Positions 8,396 through 16,800 are shown, counted from the first letter of the stretch. The stretch is 64,000 nucleotides of DNA from Bradyrhizobium sp. CB3481 (GCF_029714305.1 NZ_CP121647.1:4174501-4238500), one strand, 5' to 3'. Numbers and translations: made by a program. The notes: generated by a model from the sequence alone, not told the origin.

Positions 8396-10990
8396 CTAGA
8401 GCTCCGTCGGCGTGGGCGTTTGATCCATCGCAAGCGGCCGGGTTTGGCGAGCTGCGGCGTGCAGCCGCGGGTGCAATAGCGGTTTGATCATCTCCAGCAC
8501 GAGCAGCGCGACAAGGCCGGCGCCGAGCGTCAGGGCCAGATCGTCGGCGTGAAGCGGACCGAAGGCGAAGAGATGGTTTGCAAATGGCCAGAGCAGGGTG
8601 AGGGCTAGGATGATCGCAACGACGATCAGCACCACGGCGAGGGCGCGGTTTGGCCGCCGCAGCGCTGTCAGTAGCGATGCGCTGAAGGAGCGGTTGACCA
8701 GAATCAGGCTGACGATCACGACAACCAGCGAAAAGAACGCCAGCGCCCGCACTTCGGGCACAGGCATGCCCCATCGCAGCGCCATGATGAAAATGGCGGC
8801 GACCGCCGCAAACGCCAGCAGTCCCTGCAGCAGGCTCCAAAGCACCAGCGCGCGCGAGAACAGCGGCTCGTCGGAAGCGCGCGGCGGACGCCGCATGACA
8901 TCGTCTTCCTCTGTCTCGGCCTCGAACACCAGCGAGCAGACGGGATCGATCACCATTTCGAGAAAGGCGATGTGGATCGGGCCGAACAGGATGGGCAGCC
9001 CGAACACCAGCGGCAGCAGCGCCAATCCCGCGATCGGGACGTGAACGGCAAAGATGAAGCTCATCGCCTTGCGCAGATTGTCATAGATGCGCCGCCCGAG
9101 ACGGATCGCCTTGACGATGGAGCCGAAATCATCGTCGAGCAGCACTATGGCGGAAGCCTCGCGCGCCACATCCGTTCCGCGCCCGCCCATCGCGATGCCG
9201 ATATGGGCTGCCTTCAGCGACGGGGCGTCGTTGACGCCATCGCCGGTCATCGCGACGACCTCGCCTTTGCTCTTGTAGGCGTTGACGATGCGAAGTTTCT
9301 GGTTCGGCGAGATGCGCGCGAAGACCGCTGCGGTTTCGACCCGGTCGGTCAATTCCGCCTCGCTCAGCTTCTCGAGCTGTTCGCCGGTAATGAGATCGCC
9401 GCGTTCGAGCCCGGCCTGGTGCGCAATCGCCTTGGCGGTTGCCGGATAATCCCCGGTGATCATGACGGTCTTGATGCCGGCGGACCGGCATTCTCGGACC
9501 GCCGCGACGATGCTGGCGCGCAAGGGATCGGCAAGGCCGACGAGGCCCAGGAACTCGAATTCGATTTCCCGTGGGGAGGCCGGCCAGGGCGGCCCGGCAT
9601 GAGTGGCGCGCGCCACGCCAAGCACGCGCAGGCCGGCGGAGGCCATGGCGTCGCTCGATCGCGTCAGCGCGGCTCGGTCGGCCGCGCTTAACCGGCAAAG
9701 GCCTACGATCGCTTCGGGAGCTCCCTTGGTGGCGACGACATATTCCGGCTGATCGGCATCCGCTTGCCAGAGGTGCGTTACGGCAAGCAGGCCGGGCCGA
9801 AGGCCGTAGGAATGCGCCAGCTTCCAGTTCGGATGCTGATATGAGGCCTCGCTCAGCCGCTCGCGCGCCAGCGTGTGGAAGGCACGCTCCATTGGATCGA
9901 AAGGCTCGGGCGCGCTCGCCAGTAGGCCGAATTCGCTCAAATCGCGGAATAGCTCTGGCATCTCCGATTTGCCAGACGGCTGAAAGACGGTTCCATCCTT
10001 TAGCCTGAGCTCGACGATGGTCATCCGGTTTTCGGTCAGCGTGCCGGTTTTGTCGGTGCACAGCACGGTCGCAGAGCCCAGCGTCTCGATGGCGGCGGCG
10101 CGCCGCGTCAATACGCGCGCCAGCGAAATGCGCCAGGCGCCCATGGCCATGAAGACGGTCAGGACGACCGGAAATTCTTCCGGCAGCATCGACATGCCGA
10201 GCGCAATGCCGGCCAGCACGGCGTCCAGCCACCCGCCGCGCATGAAGCCGTAGAGCAGGACCGCCAGCAGGCTAACGCCGCCGCCGAGAACGGCAAACAG
10301 GCGCACAACGCGTCTTGTCTGCGCCTGCAGGCGTGGCGGCTCAGTTTCGAGGGTGGCGAGCGACTGGCCGATTTTGCCGATCTCGCTTTGCACGCCGATC
10401 GCAGTGACTTCCGCCAGCCCCGAGCCTCGCACCACCAGCGAGCCGGAGAAGACCTGCGGCAGGTCATCGCCGCCCGGATGCTGCGGTTCGGATCTGGCGC
10501 GGTGGTCCCAAGCGACTTTGCGCACCGGCACGGATTCGCCTGTCAGCATCGACTCATCCGCCTGCAGGTCATTGCAGCGCAGCAGGACGGCGTCGGCGGG
10601 CACCCGGTCGCCTTCCGAGAGGATGATGAGGTCGCCGCGCACGACGTCCCGGCCGGCGATCCGCTTGCGTTCGCCGTCCCGAATGACGAGCGCGCGCGGG
10701 CTCGTCAGGTCGCGCAGCGCTTCGAGCACCCGCTCGGTGCGCGTCTCCTGCACCACGGTGATCACGATCGACATGGTCGCGAAGGCAACCAGGATGATCG
10801 CCTCCTTGAGGTCGCCGAGCACCAGATAGACGATGCCCCCGACCAGGAGCAGCGCCAGCATCGGCTCGCGCAGCACCTCGATCGCGATCCGGAATGGCGT
10901 GCGCCGATCCGCTTGCGGGAGCTCGTTGTACCCCTCGGCCCTTCGCCGGGCCGCTGCGTCGGCTTCACTAAGGCCGGAAAACGGTGTCAT
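8396..10990 (-). CDS. Cation-transporting P-type ATPase (P2-like)
   Basis: This 864-residue integral membrane pump has the cation-ATPase N-terminal domain, an actuator loop (LTGES), the phosphorylation motif CTDKTGTLTENRM with Asp313, the hinge TGDGVNDAPSLKAAH, and a C-terminal cluster of membrane helices. There is no heavy-metal-binding N-terminus and no CPC motif, so it is a P2-type pump rather than P1B. The fourth membrane helix reads PEEFPVV, a variant of the PEGLP motif of Ca2+ pumps, so ion specificity is uncertain. ATG at 10990 is preferred over the preceding GTG. It is fourth in an operon with DUF883, holin-like and Usp genes. Confidence 0.9.
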   Translation of the reverse strand: MTPFSGLSEADAAARRRAEGYNELPQADRRTPFRIAIEVLREPMLALLLVGGIVYLVLGDLKEAIILVAFATMSIVITVVQETRTERVLEALRDLTSPRALVIRDGERKRIAGRDVVRGDLIILSEGDRVPADAVLLRCNDLQADESMLTGESVPVRKVAWDHRARSEPQHPGGDDLPQVFSGSLVVRGSGLAEVTAIGVQSEIGKIGQSLATLETEPPRLQAQTRRVVRLFAVLGGGVSLLAVLLYGFMRGGWLDAVLAGIALGMSMLPEEFPVVLTVFMAMGAWRISLARVLTRRAAAIETLGSATVLCTDKTGTLTENRMTIVELRLKDGTVFQPSGKSEMPELFRDLSEFGLLASAPEPFDPMERAFHTLARERLSEASYQHPNWKLAHSYGLRPGLLAVTHLWQADADQPEYVVATKGAPEAIVGLCRLSAADRAALTRSSDAMASAGLRVLGVARATHAGPPWPASPREIEFEFLGLVGLADPLRASIVAAVRECRSAGIKTVMITGDYPATAKAIAHQAGLERGDLITGEQLEKLSEAELTDRVETAAVFARISPNQKLRIVNAYKSKGEVVAMTGDGVNDAPSLKAAHIGIAMGGRGTDVAREASAIVLLDDDFGSIVKAIRLGRRIYDNLRKAMSFIFAVHVPIAGLALLPLVFGLPILFGPIHIAFLEMVIDPVCSLVFEAETEEDDVMRRPPRASDEPLFSRALVLWSLLQGLLAFAAVAAIFIMALRWGMPVPEVRALAFFSLVVVIVSLILVNRSFSASLLTALRRPNRALAVVLIVVAIILALTLLWPFANHLFAFGPLHADDLALTLGAGLVALLVLEMIKPLLHPRLHAAARQTRPLAMDQTPTPTEL

Positions 10991-10993
10991 CAC

Positions 10994-11419
10994 TCAAAGA
11001 TACGAGACCGCCGTGACCCGATAGGTGTGCATCTTGCCACCTTCGTTGAGCGAAACATACTCGCCGACGACAAAGCGTTCGTCCGCGAAGTGATAGCCGA
11101 CTTCGTCCGGCACGCTGGTTTCGCCGTCATCATAGTGGAAGGCCCAGCCGCCGCCGGGCCGGTGAACCAGGTGTCCATGCTTGTCGCGCTCATCCGGCCG
11201 CTGGCGCACGACCCGGCAGGCCTCGCGATGCTCGCGCCACAATTTTGCATCGATGCGATCTTCGGAATCGAGCGGCGCGACGATGATGTAGGCCACGTCG
11301 GCGTCGCCCTCGGGATGGCTGGGCTCGCGGGCCAGCGCGAAACGGAACTGCCGGAATTGCCGCGGCAGAGAGCTGTTTAGGATCGGTTGCGGCTGGGTCT
11401 TGGTTCTGGTCTTGGACAT
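10994..11419 (-). CDS. Conserved hypothetical protein, 141 aa
   Basis: This soluble protein of 141 residues begins MSKTRTKTQPQPILNSS. It is rich in charged and aromatic residues (WREHREACRVVRQRPDE, GGGWAFHYDDGE) and has no signal peptide or membrane helix. An AAGGAGC ribosome-binding site about eight bases upstream sets the start. The stop lies a few bases before the P-type ATPase start, so translation is probably coupled. I do not recognise the family. The C-terminal half (VGEYVSLNEGGKMHTYRV) looks like a small beta-rich module. Confidence 0.7.
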   Translation of the reverse strand: MSKTRTKTQPQPILNSSLPRQFRQFRFALAREPSHPEGDADVAYIIVAPLDSEDRIDAKLWREHREACRVVRQRPDERDKHGHLVHRPGGGWAFHYDDGETSVPDEVGYHFADERFVVGEYVSLNEGGKMHTYRVTAVSYL

Positions 11420-11466
11420 CTGATGTAGCTCCTTGGCTGTTCGGGGTGAGGCGAGGGCCGTCGCGA

Positions 11467-11958
11467 TCATTGCGGCTCGGCTGCGGCCTTTGCCTCTGAC
11501 GCGTGTGCTCTGGATTTCTTCAGGCTCTTGATGATCATCGTGATCAGCGGCACCAGAACGACCGGCAACGCGCTGTTCAGGGGATGATGCACCATGCCGG
11601 TGAACTGCGACTGCAGCGCGCGGGCCTCGATCTGTAGCGCTTCGACCGAGGAGCCGTGAATCTCGGTGGCCAGCTCGAGCTCGCGACCCGCGGGCGGTCG
11701 TCCGCCGATCACGAACAGGACGGCTGCAATCACGAAATTGACGACGCCGAGAATCGCGGCCGCGGAGATCGCGCTCCAGACCTGCACCAGCGCGAAATAG
11801 GCCGACAGCTCCAGCATCAACAGGCCGAACGCCGCAATCAGCGCGGCAAACGCCCGCATGCCGAGCCCGACCAGCATGTGCCGCATCCGGATTTCGGCGA
11901 TGATGCGATCGGTGCGCCAAAGCGCGCGCAAATGCTTGACGACGTTTTCGCTGTTCAC
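11467..11958 (-). CDS. Holin-superfamily-like membrane protein (DUF1469/YqjE-type)
   Basis: This 163-residue protein has two adjacent membrane helices in its central part (MRAFAALIAAFGLLMLELSA and a VVNFVIAAVLFVIGG segment) and a third hydrophobic stretch near the C-terminus (ALPVVLVPLITMIIKSL). This layout matches the phage-holin-superfamily proteins annotated YqjE/DUF1469, which are chromosomal inner-membrane proteins and not phage lysis genes. It starts at a GTG with GAGGAGA just upstream and follows the DUF883 gene immediately. In enterobacteria, DUF883 (YqjD) and YqjE are also adjacent, supporting the assignment. Confidence 0.75.
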   Translation of the reverse strand: MNSENVVKHLRALWRTDRIIAEIRMRHMLVGLGMRAFAALIAAFGLLMLELSAYFALVQVWSAISAAAILGVVNFVIAAVLFVIGGRPPAGRELELATEIHGSSVEALQIEARALQSQFTGMVHHPLNSALPVVLVPLITMIIKSLKKSRAHASEAKAAAEPQ

Positions 11959-11959
11959 G

Positions 11960-12235
11960 TCACTGTCTCCTCAACATGTAGCCGATCGTGATACCAAGCG
12001 CGAAGGCGGAGGTCAGCGCCGCAATCGGCCGCTCGGCAACCAGCTTCTCGACATGCGCCTCTTCATGGCCCAGCGTTTCGCCGAGTTCGCCCAAGGCGGC
12101 CTTGATCTGGCCGATCAGCGCTTCGGATTCGCTTTTCGCGGCGCCAAGCATGTCGTCGGCGGATACATGCAATAGGCGCGACATCTCGCTTTTCAGCGCC
12201 TGCAGCTCATCACCCAAATCGCCCGATCCAAACAT
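11960..12235 (-). CDS. DUF883 (ElaB/YqjD-like) C-tail-anchored membrane protein
   Basis: This 91-residue protein has a long amphipathic helical region rich in Glu, Ala and Lys (about 10-65) followed by one C-terminal membrane segment (ALTSAFALGITIGYMLRR). This is the pattern of the ElaB/YqjD/YgaM family, tail-anchored inner-membrane proteins that in E. coli associate with ribosomes in stationary phase. The start at 12235 gives the normal family length. It is the first gene of the minus-strand operon ending at 7531, and a FixK/FNR box lies with its centre about 64 bp upstream. Confidence 0.8.
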   Translation of the reverse strand: MFGSGDLGDELQALKSEMSRLLHVSADDMLGAAKSESEALIGQIKAALGELGETLGHEEAHVEKLVAERPIAALTSAFALGITIGYMLRRQ

Positions 12236-12292
12236 CGTCTTTGCTCGCTTTTCCCGTGGCGCTAACCCTAGGCGAGCCGGCCGTAACATCAC

Positions 12293-12306
12293 TTGATTTG
12301 GGTCAA
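12293..12306 (-). promoter_or_regulatory. FixK/FNR-type box for the DUF883-to-Usp operon
   Basis: TTGATTTGGGTCAA fits TTGA-N6-TCAA. Its centre is about 64 bp upstream of the DUF883 start on the minus strand. A second box at 12338 faces the divergent mla operon. Confidence 0.7.
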
Positions 12307-12337
12307 CCGCAGCTTTTTTGGACCCGCAGCCGATGCC

Positions 12338-12351
12338 TTGAGGCAGGTCAA
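12338..12351 (+). promoter_or_regulatory. FixK/FNR-type box for the mlaEFD operon
   Basis: TTGAGGCAGGTCAA fits TTGA-N6-TCAA. Its centre is about 68 bp upstream of the mlaE start. It lies 45 bp, centre to centre, from the box at 12293, within a 177-bp divergent intergenic region. Confidence 0.65.
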
Positions 12352-12412
12352 CATGGGCTCTGGGCCAGCGGCCTAGAGAAAAAGCGGAATGCTCAGTTGA
12401 GGGAATACCATC

Positions 12413-13549
12413 TTGGCGACCGCACCTCTGCTAACGGCGACGCCATCGGGCGATGTGCTCGAATTGCGTCCAACCGGTTCCTGGACGGCGGCGAACGCGG
12501 CAACGCTGGAGCAACTTTCCAGTGACGTTGCGCCCCAGCTTGATCGGGCTGCCGCCCTCAAGGTCGACATGGCCGGGGTACGCGAACTCGACACGATCGG
12601 CGCCTGGCTGTTGGAAAAACTGTCGCGGCGGGCTGCCGCCGCCGGTCACCGTGCGGATATTGTCGGCATTGCGGAGAATTACAGCGGCTTGATCGACGAG
12701 GTTCGCCAGGTCAATCGCCGAACGCCCGCGTTGCCGCGAGCAGGCAATCCAGTCATCGCCAAGCTTGGCGATATCGGCCGCGCCACGATCGGCGCCAGCG
12801 AGGACATCGCCGCATTCCTGCAGATGCTGGGCGCGCTGTGCTTTGCCATTCTCGGCGTCCTGCGCCGGCCGAGATCGCTGCGGGTGACATCGCTGACCTA
12901 CCAACTTTACCGCGTCGGCTGGCAGGCGATACCGATCATCGTCCTGATCACCTTCCTGATCGGCGCCATCATCGCGCAGCAAGGTATCTTCCATTTCCGC
13001 AAATTCGGTGCGGATTCCTACGTCGTCGACATGGTCGGCATCCTCGTTCTGCGCGAGCTTGGCGTCCTGATCGTCGCCATCATGGTCGCGGGACGGTCGG
13101 GCAGTGCCTACACGGCCGAGCTCGGTTCGATGAAGATGCGCGAGGAGATCGACGCGCTTTCGACCATGGGGCTGGACCCGATCGAGGTCCTGATGCTGCC
13201 GCGAATTCTGGCGCTGGTCTGCGCGCTGCCGATCCTGAGCTTTATCGGCTCGGTGGCGGCGCTCTACGGCGGCGGGCTCGTCGCCTGGTTCTACGGCGGC
13301 ATGGGACCGGCGATCTTCCTGGCACGGCTGCATGAGGCGGTTTCGGTCACCCATTTCGAGGTCGGCATCATCAAGGCGCCGTTCATGGCGCTGGTGATCG
13401 GCATCGTCGCCTGCAGCGAAGGCCTGCGCGTCAAGGGCAGCGCGGAATCGCTCGGCAAGCAGACCACCACCTCGGTCGTCAAGTCGATCTTCCTGGTGAT
13501 CGTGCTCGATGGGCTGTTCGCGGTGTTCTTTGCGTCGCTCGGAATGTAG
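12413..13549 (+). CDS. mlaE: MlaE-family ABC permease with N-terminal STAS (MlaB-like) domain
   Basis: This 378-residue protein combines a STAS domain (about 1-105; DMAGVRELDTIGAWLLEKLS) with an MlaE permease domain containing several membrane helices and the family motif LGVLIVAIMVAGRSGSAYTA. In E. coli the STAS partner MlaB is a separate protein, so here the two are fused. The complex moves phospholipids between the inner and outer membranes. The start is a TTG with GAGGG nine bases upstream. The next gene begins three bases after its stop. A FixK-type box precedes the operon. Confidence 0.9.
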   Translation: MATAPLLTATPSGDVLELRPTGSWTAANAATLEQLSSDVAPQLDRAAALKVDMAGVRELDTIGAWLLEKLSRRAAAAGHRADIVGIAENYSGLIDEVRQVNRRTPALPRAGNPVIAKLGDIGRATIGASEDIAAFLQMLGALCFAILGVLRRPRSLRVTSLTYQLYRVGWQAIPIIVLITFLIGAIIAQQGIFHFRKFGADSYVVDMVGILVLRELGVLIVAIMVAGRSGSAYTAELGSMKMREEIDALSTMGLDPIEVLMLPRILALVCALPILSFIGSVAALYGGGLVAWFYGGMGPAIFLARLHEAVSVTHFEVGIIKAPFMALVIGIVACSEGLRVKGSAESLGKQTTTSVVKSIFLVIVLDGLFAVFFASLGM

Positions 13550-13551
13550 CG

Positions 13552-14325
13552 ATGCAGGAAGCTGCACAGCCCTTTGCTATCAGGGTACGCGATCTCGTGG
13601 TCGGCTTCCGCCGTCACACCGTGATCGACCATCTCGCGCTGGACGTGCGCCGTGGTGAAATCCTCGGCCTGGTCGGCGCCTCCGGCGGCGGCAAGTCCGT
13701 CCTGATGCGGACCATCATCGGCCTGATCCCGCGCCAGGGCGGCGAGATCGAGGTGATGGGTTCAAAGATCAATCATGACCGCACGACGCGGAGCGCGGCC
13801 GGGCGATGGGGCATCCTGTTTCAGCAGGGCGCTCTGTTCTCGTCGCTGACAGTGCGCCAGAACATCCAGTTTCCGTTGCGCGAAAATCTCGATCTGTCGG
13901 AAGCCCTGATGGACGAGATCTCGACCGCCAAGCTCGAAATGGTCGGACTGACGGCGGAAGATGGCGACAAGTTTCCCTCCGAACTGTCCGGCGGCATGAC
14001 CAAGCGTGTAGCACTGGCGCGGGCGCTGGCGCTCGATCCTGCGATCGTATTCCTGGACGAGCCGACCTCTGGGCTCGATCCGATTGCCGCCGGCGACTTC
14101 GATGCGCTGATCAAGACGTTGCAGAAGACGCTGGGCCTGACCGTGTTCATGGTCACCCACGACCTCGCCAGCCTCAATACCGTCTGCGACCGCGTCGCGG
14201 CGCTGGCCGACGGCAAGATCGTCGCCGTCGGTCCCATGCAAGAACTGCTTCGATCCGAGCATCCCTGGGTGCGGGCCTATTTTCACGGCAAGCGCTCCCA
14301 GATGCTGCAACCCTCAGCGAGCTAA
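13552..14325 (+). CDS. mlaF: MlaF-type ABC transporter ATPase
   Basis: This 257-residue ABC ATPase has Walker A GASGGGKS, the signature LSGGMTKRVALARAL (the LSGGM form typical of MlaF), Walker B IVFLDEPTSGLDP and the switch His in MVTHDL. It energises the MlaE-type permease encoded immediately upstream and shares its operon with mlaD downstream. Length and motifs are complete. Confidence 0.93.
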   Translation: MQEAAQPFAIRVRDLVVGFRRHTVIDHLALDVRRGEILGLVGASGGGKSVLMRTIIGLIPRQGGEIEVMGSKINHDRTTRSAAGRWGILFQQGALFSSLTVRQNIQFPLRENLDLSEALMDEISTAKLEMVGLTAEDGDKFPSELSGGMTKRVALARALALDPAIVFLDEPTSGLDPIAAGDFDALIKTLQKTLGLTVFMVTHDLASLNTVCDRVAALADGKIVAVGPMQELLRSEHPWVRAYFHGKRSQMLQPSAS

Positions 14326-14328
14326 CAG

Positions 14329-15432
14329 ATGGAAACCCGCGCTCCCTTCGTCATTGTCGGCGCCTTCGTCCTCGCAGCCATCGTGGCCGTATTCGGCTTT
14401 GTCTATTGGCTGCAGAATACCGGCGGGCTTGGCCCGCGTGCCAGCTATCGCGTGCAGTTCGAGGGCTCGGTGCCCGGACTGCTTGTCGGCGCTGCCGTGT
14501 TGTTCAACGGCATTCGGGTCGGCGAAGTCACTGAGCTTGGCCTCACGCCCGGCAACCCGCGCGGCGTCCATGCGATCATCTCGGTTGCATCGACGACGCC
14601 GGTGCGCGCCGACACCAAGGTGGGCCTGGAGTTCCAGGGCCTGACCGGCGTGCCCGTGATCGCACTCGAAGGCGGCACCCAGGTCGCACAGGGCGGGGAA
14701 GTGCCGACGCTCATCGCCGAGCCGGGTGCAGGGCAGGGCATGACCCAGGCGGCGCGTGACGCACTTCGCAAGGTGGATACGGTGCTGTCGGAGAATTCGG
14801 GCGCGCTGAAGGACACGATCACCAATTTCAAAGTGTTTTCGGAGGGCCTGGCGCGCAATACCGGCAAGCTCGATGGCATCGTCGCCGGCCTCGAACGCAT
14901 GACCGGGGCCACCAGCCCGCCGCCGAAGATCACCTATGATCTGCGCGCGCTGCAAGATCCGGGTCCGGTCGGCAAGGTGATCAATGTGCAATGGGCCATT
15001 CCGGAACCGACGGCCATCGCCATGCTGGAGACGCAACGCTTCCTGTTTTCGCCAGCGCAGGAGCATCCGGGCTTTGCGGAGGCGATGTGGGCCGATGCGC
15101 TGCCGAAGCTGATCCAGGCGCGACTGGTCGAAAGTTTTGAAAATTATGACATCGCGCATGCGCCGCTGCGCGCGGCCGATATCGGGCAGGCCGAATTCCA
15201 GTTGCTGATCGACGTCAGGCGATTCCGCATCGCCGTTGAGCCCGGTCCGACGGCCGAGATCTCGCTGTCGGCGAGGATCGTCGACAAGAACGGGAAGGTC
15301 GTTGCCTCACGATTATTCGAAGAACGCGAGAAGTTCGCGACCATCGCGCCGGCGGAAGCCGTCGCCGCGTTCGGCGACGCATTCGGCAGAATTGCAAAGG
15401 GCATGATTGCCTGGACGGTGCAGGCTTACTAG
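14329..15432 (+). CDS. mlaD: MCE-domain protein (MlaD-like) fused to an ABC-transport auxiliary (PqiC/YmbA-like) domain
   Basis: This 367-residue protein has an N-terminal membrane anchor (about residues 5-28), one MCE domain (about 38-115; LFNGIRVGEVTELGL and VGLEFQGLTGV), a helical linker (about 130-190) and a C-terminal domain of about 170 residues beginning near TYDLRALQDPGP. The last part (VQWAIPEPTAIAMLETQRF, FQLLIDVRRFRI) resembles the ABC-type transport auxiliary lipoprotein domain (PqiC/YmbA type), which is normally a separate outer-membrane lipoprotein. The fusion would place lipid-shuttle and periplasmic partner functions on one chain. The MCE assignment is firm; the C-terminal domain call is by pattern recognition. 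Confidence 0.8.
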   Translation: METRAPFVIVGAFVLAAIVAVFGFVYWLQNTGGLGPRASYRVQFEGSVPGLLVGAAVLFNGIRVGEVTELGLTPGNPRGVHAIISVASTTPVRADTKVGLEFQGLTGVPVIALEGGTQVAQGGEVPTLIAEPGAGQGMTQAARDALRKVDTVLSENSGALKDTITNFKVFSEGLARNTGKLDGIVAGLERMTGATSPPPKITYDLRALQDPGPVGKVINVQWAIPEPTAIAMLETQRFLFSPAQEHPGFAEAMWADALPKLIQARLVESFENYDIAHAPLRAADIGQAEFQLLIDVRRFRIAVEPGPTAEISLSARIVDKNGKVVASRLFEEREKFATIAPAEAVAAFGDAFGRIAKGMIAWTVQAY

Positions 15433-15496
15433 GTGCTGGAACCACTGCTCATGAATCGGGGGGAGGGGAGGGGCAGCCCTGCCCCGGATCGTCCGT

Positions 15497-15814
15497 CTAT
15501 TCAAGCGTCTTCAGATAGGCCAGCAGATCGCCGATCTGGTCGGGCTCGAGCTGGAACGCCGGCATCGTCGGATGGCCAGTATAGATTCCCTCCGCCAGCG
15601 CCTCTCCGAGCGTCTCGATCGGGTAGCGCTTGTGCAGCGTGCGGAACGGCGGCGCGATCTTGAGCGGGCTCGGCGACACTTTGTCGATCGAATGGCACTT
15701 CGCACAATTGTTGAGCGCAAATGTCTTGCCGCGCTGCTCCTGAGGCGAAACCGCCATCGCCGGCGTCAGAGAGATGAACGTAAACGCAAGCGGAATCAGA
15801 ATTCGTCCGATCAT
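15497..15814 (-). CDS. Small c-type cytochrome
   Basis: This 105-residue protein has a Sec signal peptide (about 1-22, ending TPAMA) and a single haem-c site, CAKCHS. The distal Met is probably in the TMPAF segment. It is a class I-like periplasmic cytochrome c that could pass electrons to an oxidase or dehydrogenase. It is divergent from the FNR-type regulator, and one FixK/FNR box at 15887 lies between them with its centre about 80 bp from this start. Confidence 0.88.
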   Translation of the reverse strand: MIGRILIPLAFTFISLTPAMAVSPQEQRGKTFALNNCAKCHSIDKVSPSPLKIAPPFRTLHKRYPIETLGEALAEGIYTGHPTMPAFQLEPDQIGDLLAYLKTLE

Positions 15815-15886
15815 TGCAGCTTCAGCTCCGTGGAAAAATGCGCTTCCAGCCCAAAGCCCACTGTGGCTGCTTTATCGCCGGTCAAC

Positions 15887-15900
15887 TTGATCTGGATCAA
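15887..15900. promoter_or_regulatory. FixK/FNR box shared by cytochrome c and the FNR-type regulator
   Basis: TTGATCTGGATCAA is a perfectly symmetric FNR/FixK consensus (TTGAT-N4-ATCAA). It lies in the divergent region with its centre about 72 bp from the regulator start and about 80 bp from the cytochrome start, so it could serve both promoters and allow autoregulation. Confidence 0.8.
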
Positions 15901-15965
15901 CTGGCCGGCGGTGGATCCGCTACAATGAATTATATCTCCTGATCGTCGGGTCCCGCCGTAATCGC

Positions 15966-16721
15966 ATGAGACATCGCGTCGATCCGACGCTCGAACAGGC
16001 AGCGGTAATGATACGAACCATCTCTCCGAATCGGGCAAGTTTCGGCCGCTGCTCAGCCTGTACCGTTCGCTCTCTCAGCATCTGTGGCGCACTTGACCAG
16101 AACGATCTTGCGGAGTTCGAGCGGATCGCCCGCCATCTTCATCTTGCCCCCAATGAGGCGCTGTTCACGGCGGGTCAGCTCGCGCATTCGGTCCATAGCC
16201 TGACCTCCGGCGTTGCGCGATTGTACAAATTGTTGCCGGATGGGCGGCGTCAGGTGATCGGTTTCGCGCTGCCGGGCGATTTTCTCGGCACCGCGCCGTC
16301 CGATCGCTATACTTTCTCGGCGGATGCCATCGATGCCGTGACGGGGTGCCGTCTTTCCAGAGAAGCATTCACGCAATTTATCGAACAGCGACCGCATTTT
16401 CTGCTTCGGATCAATGAGTTCGCGGCGCGCGAGCTCATGCTGGCCCAGGAACAGATGTTGCTGCTCGGGCGGCGCACGGCGGAAGAGAAGGTCGCCTCCT
16501 TCATCGTCGGCTGGCGCGAACGCCTGGCCCAGATCGGCGACACCAGGCAAACCATCGCACTGCCGATGAGCCGGCAGGACATCGCTGATTACCTGGGACT
16601 GACGATTGAAACCGTGAGCCGCACGCTCACCCGGTTTGAACGCGAGAAGATGCTTATCATCGTCGCCGGCGGTGTCCGTCTGTTGGACGCGGACCGCGCC
16701 GCCGCCATGGCTGCAGCTTAG
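15966..16721 (+). CDS. Crp/Fnr-family regulator with N-terminal iron-sulfur cysteines (FnrN/FixK1-like)
   Basis: This 251-residue protein has an N-terminal cysteine cluster C29-x2-C32-x7-C40 and a fourth Cys at 128 (AVTGCRLS). That is the FNR-type set of ligands for an oxygen-labile 4Fe-4S cluster, in the spacing seen in rhizobial FnrN and FixK1. A cyclic-nucleotide-like barrel follows (about 45-150), then a helix-turn-helix (MSRQDIADYLGLTIETVSRT) whose ETVSR recognition helix matches FNR/FixK specificity for TTGAT half-sites. It probably senses oxygen directly and activates the boxes listed here. ATG 15966 gives full length, but no clear ribosome-binding site is visible; ATG 16008 is an alternative. 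Confidence 0.9.
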   Translation: MRHRVDPTLEQAAVMIRTISPNRASFGRCSACTVRSLSICGALDQNDLAEFERIARHLHLAPNEALFTAGQLAHSVHSLTSGVARLYKLLPDGRRQVIGFALPGDFLGTAPSDRYTFSADAIDAVTGCRLSREAFTQFIEQRPHFLLRINEFAARELMLAQEQMLLLGRRTAEEKVASFIVGWRERLAQIGDTRQTIALPMSRQDIADYLGLTIETVSRTLTRFEREKMLIIVAGGVRLLDADRAAAMAAA

Positions 16722-16747
16722 AAACATCAGCGCAAATCGCGTCGCGT

Positions 16748-16761
16748 TTGACGCAGGTCAA
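16748..16761 (+). promoter_or_regulatory. FixK/FNR-type box upstream of a 46-aa membrane protein
   Basis: TTGACGCAGGTCAA fits TTGA-N6-TCAA. Its centre is about 63 bp upstream of ATG 16818, the same spacing as at ccoN and ccoG. Confidence 0.65.
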
Positions 16762-16800
16762 AGCCCCGGCTCCGGCTCGCAGGCATGTTTTCTCCGTCAT

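Noticed and set aside
11467..11958. Holin-like gene as evidence of a prophage
   Set aside because: The neighbours (DUF883, P-type ATPase, Usp) and the three-segment topology match chromosomal YqjE-type proteins; no other phage genes are adjacent.
15470..15485. GGGGCAG/CTGCCCC palindrome between mlaD and cytochrome c
   Set aside because: The loop is only two bases and there is no T tract, so I did not call it a terminator.
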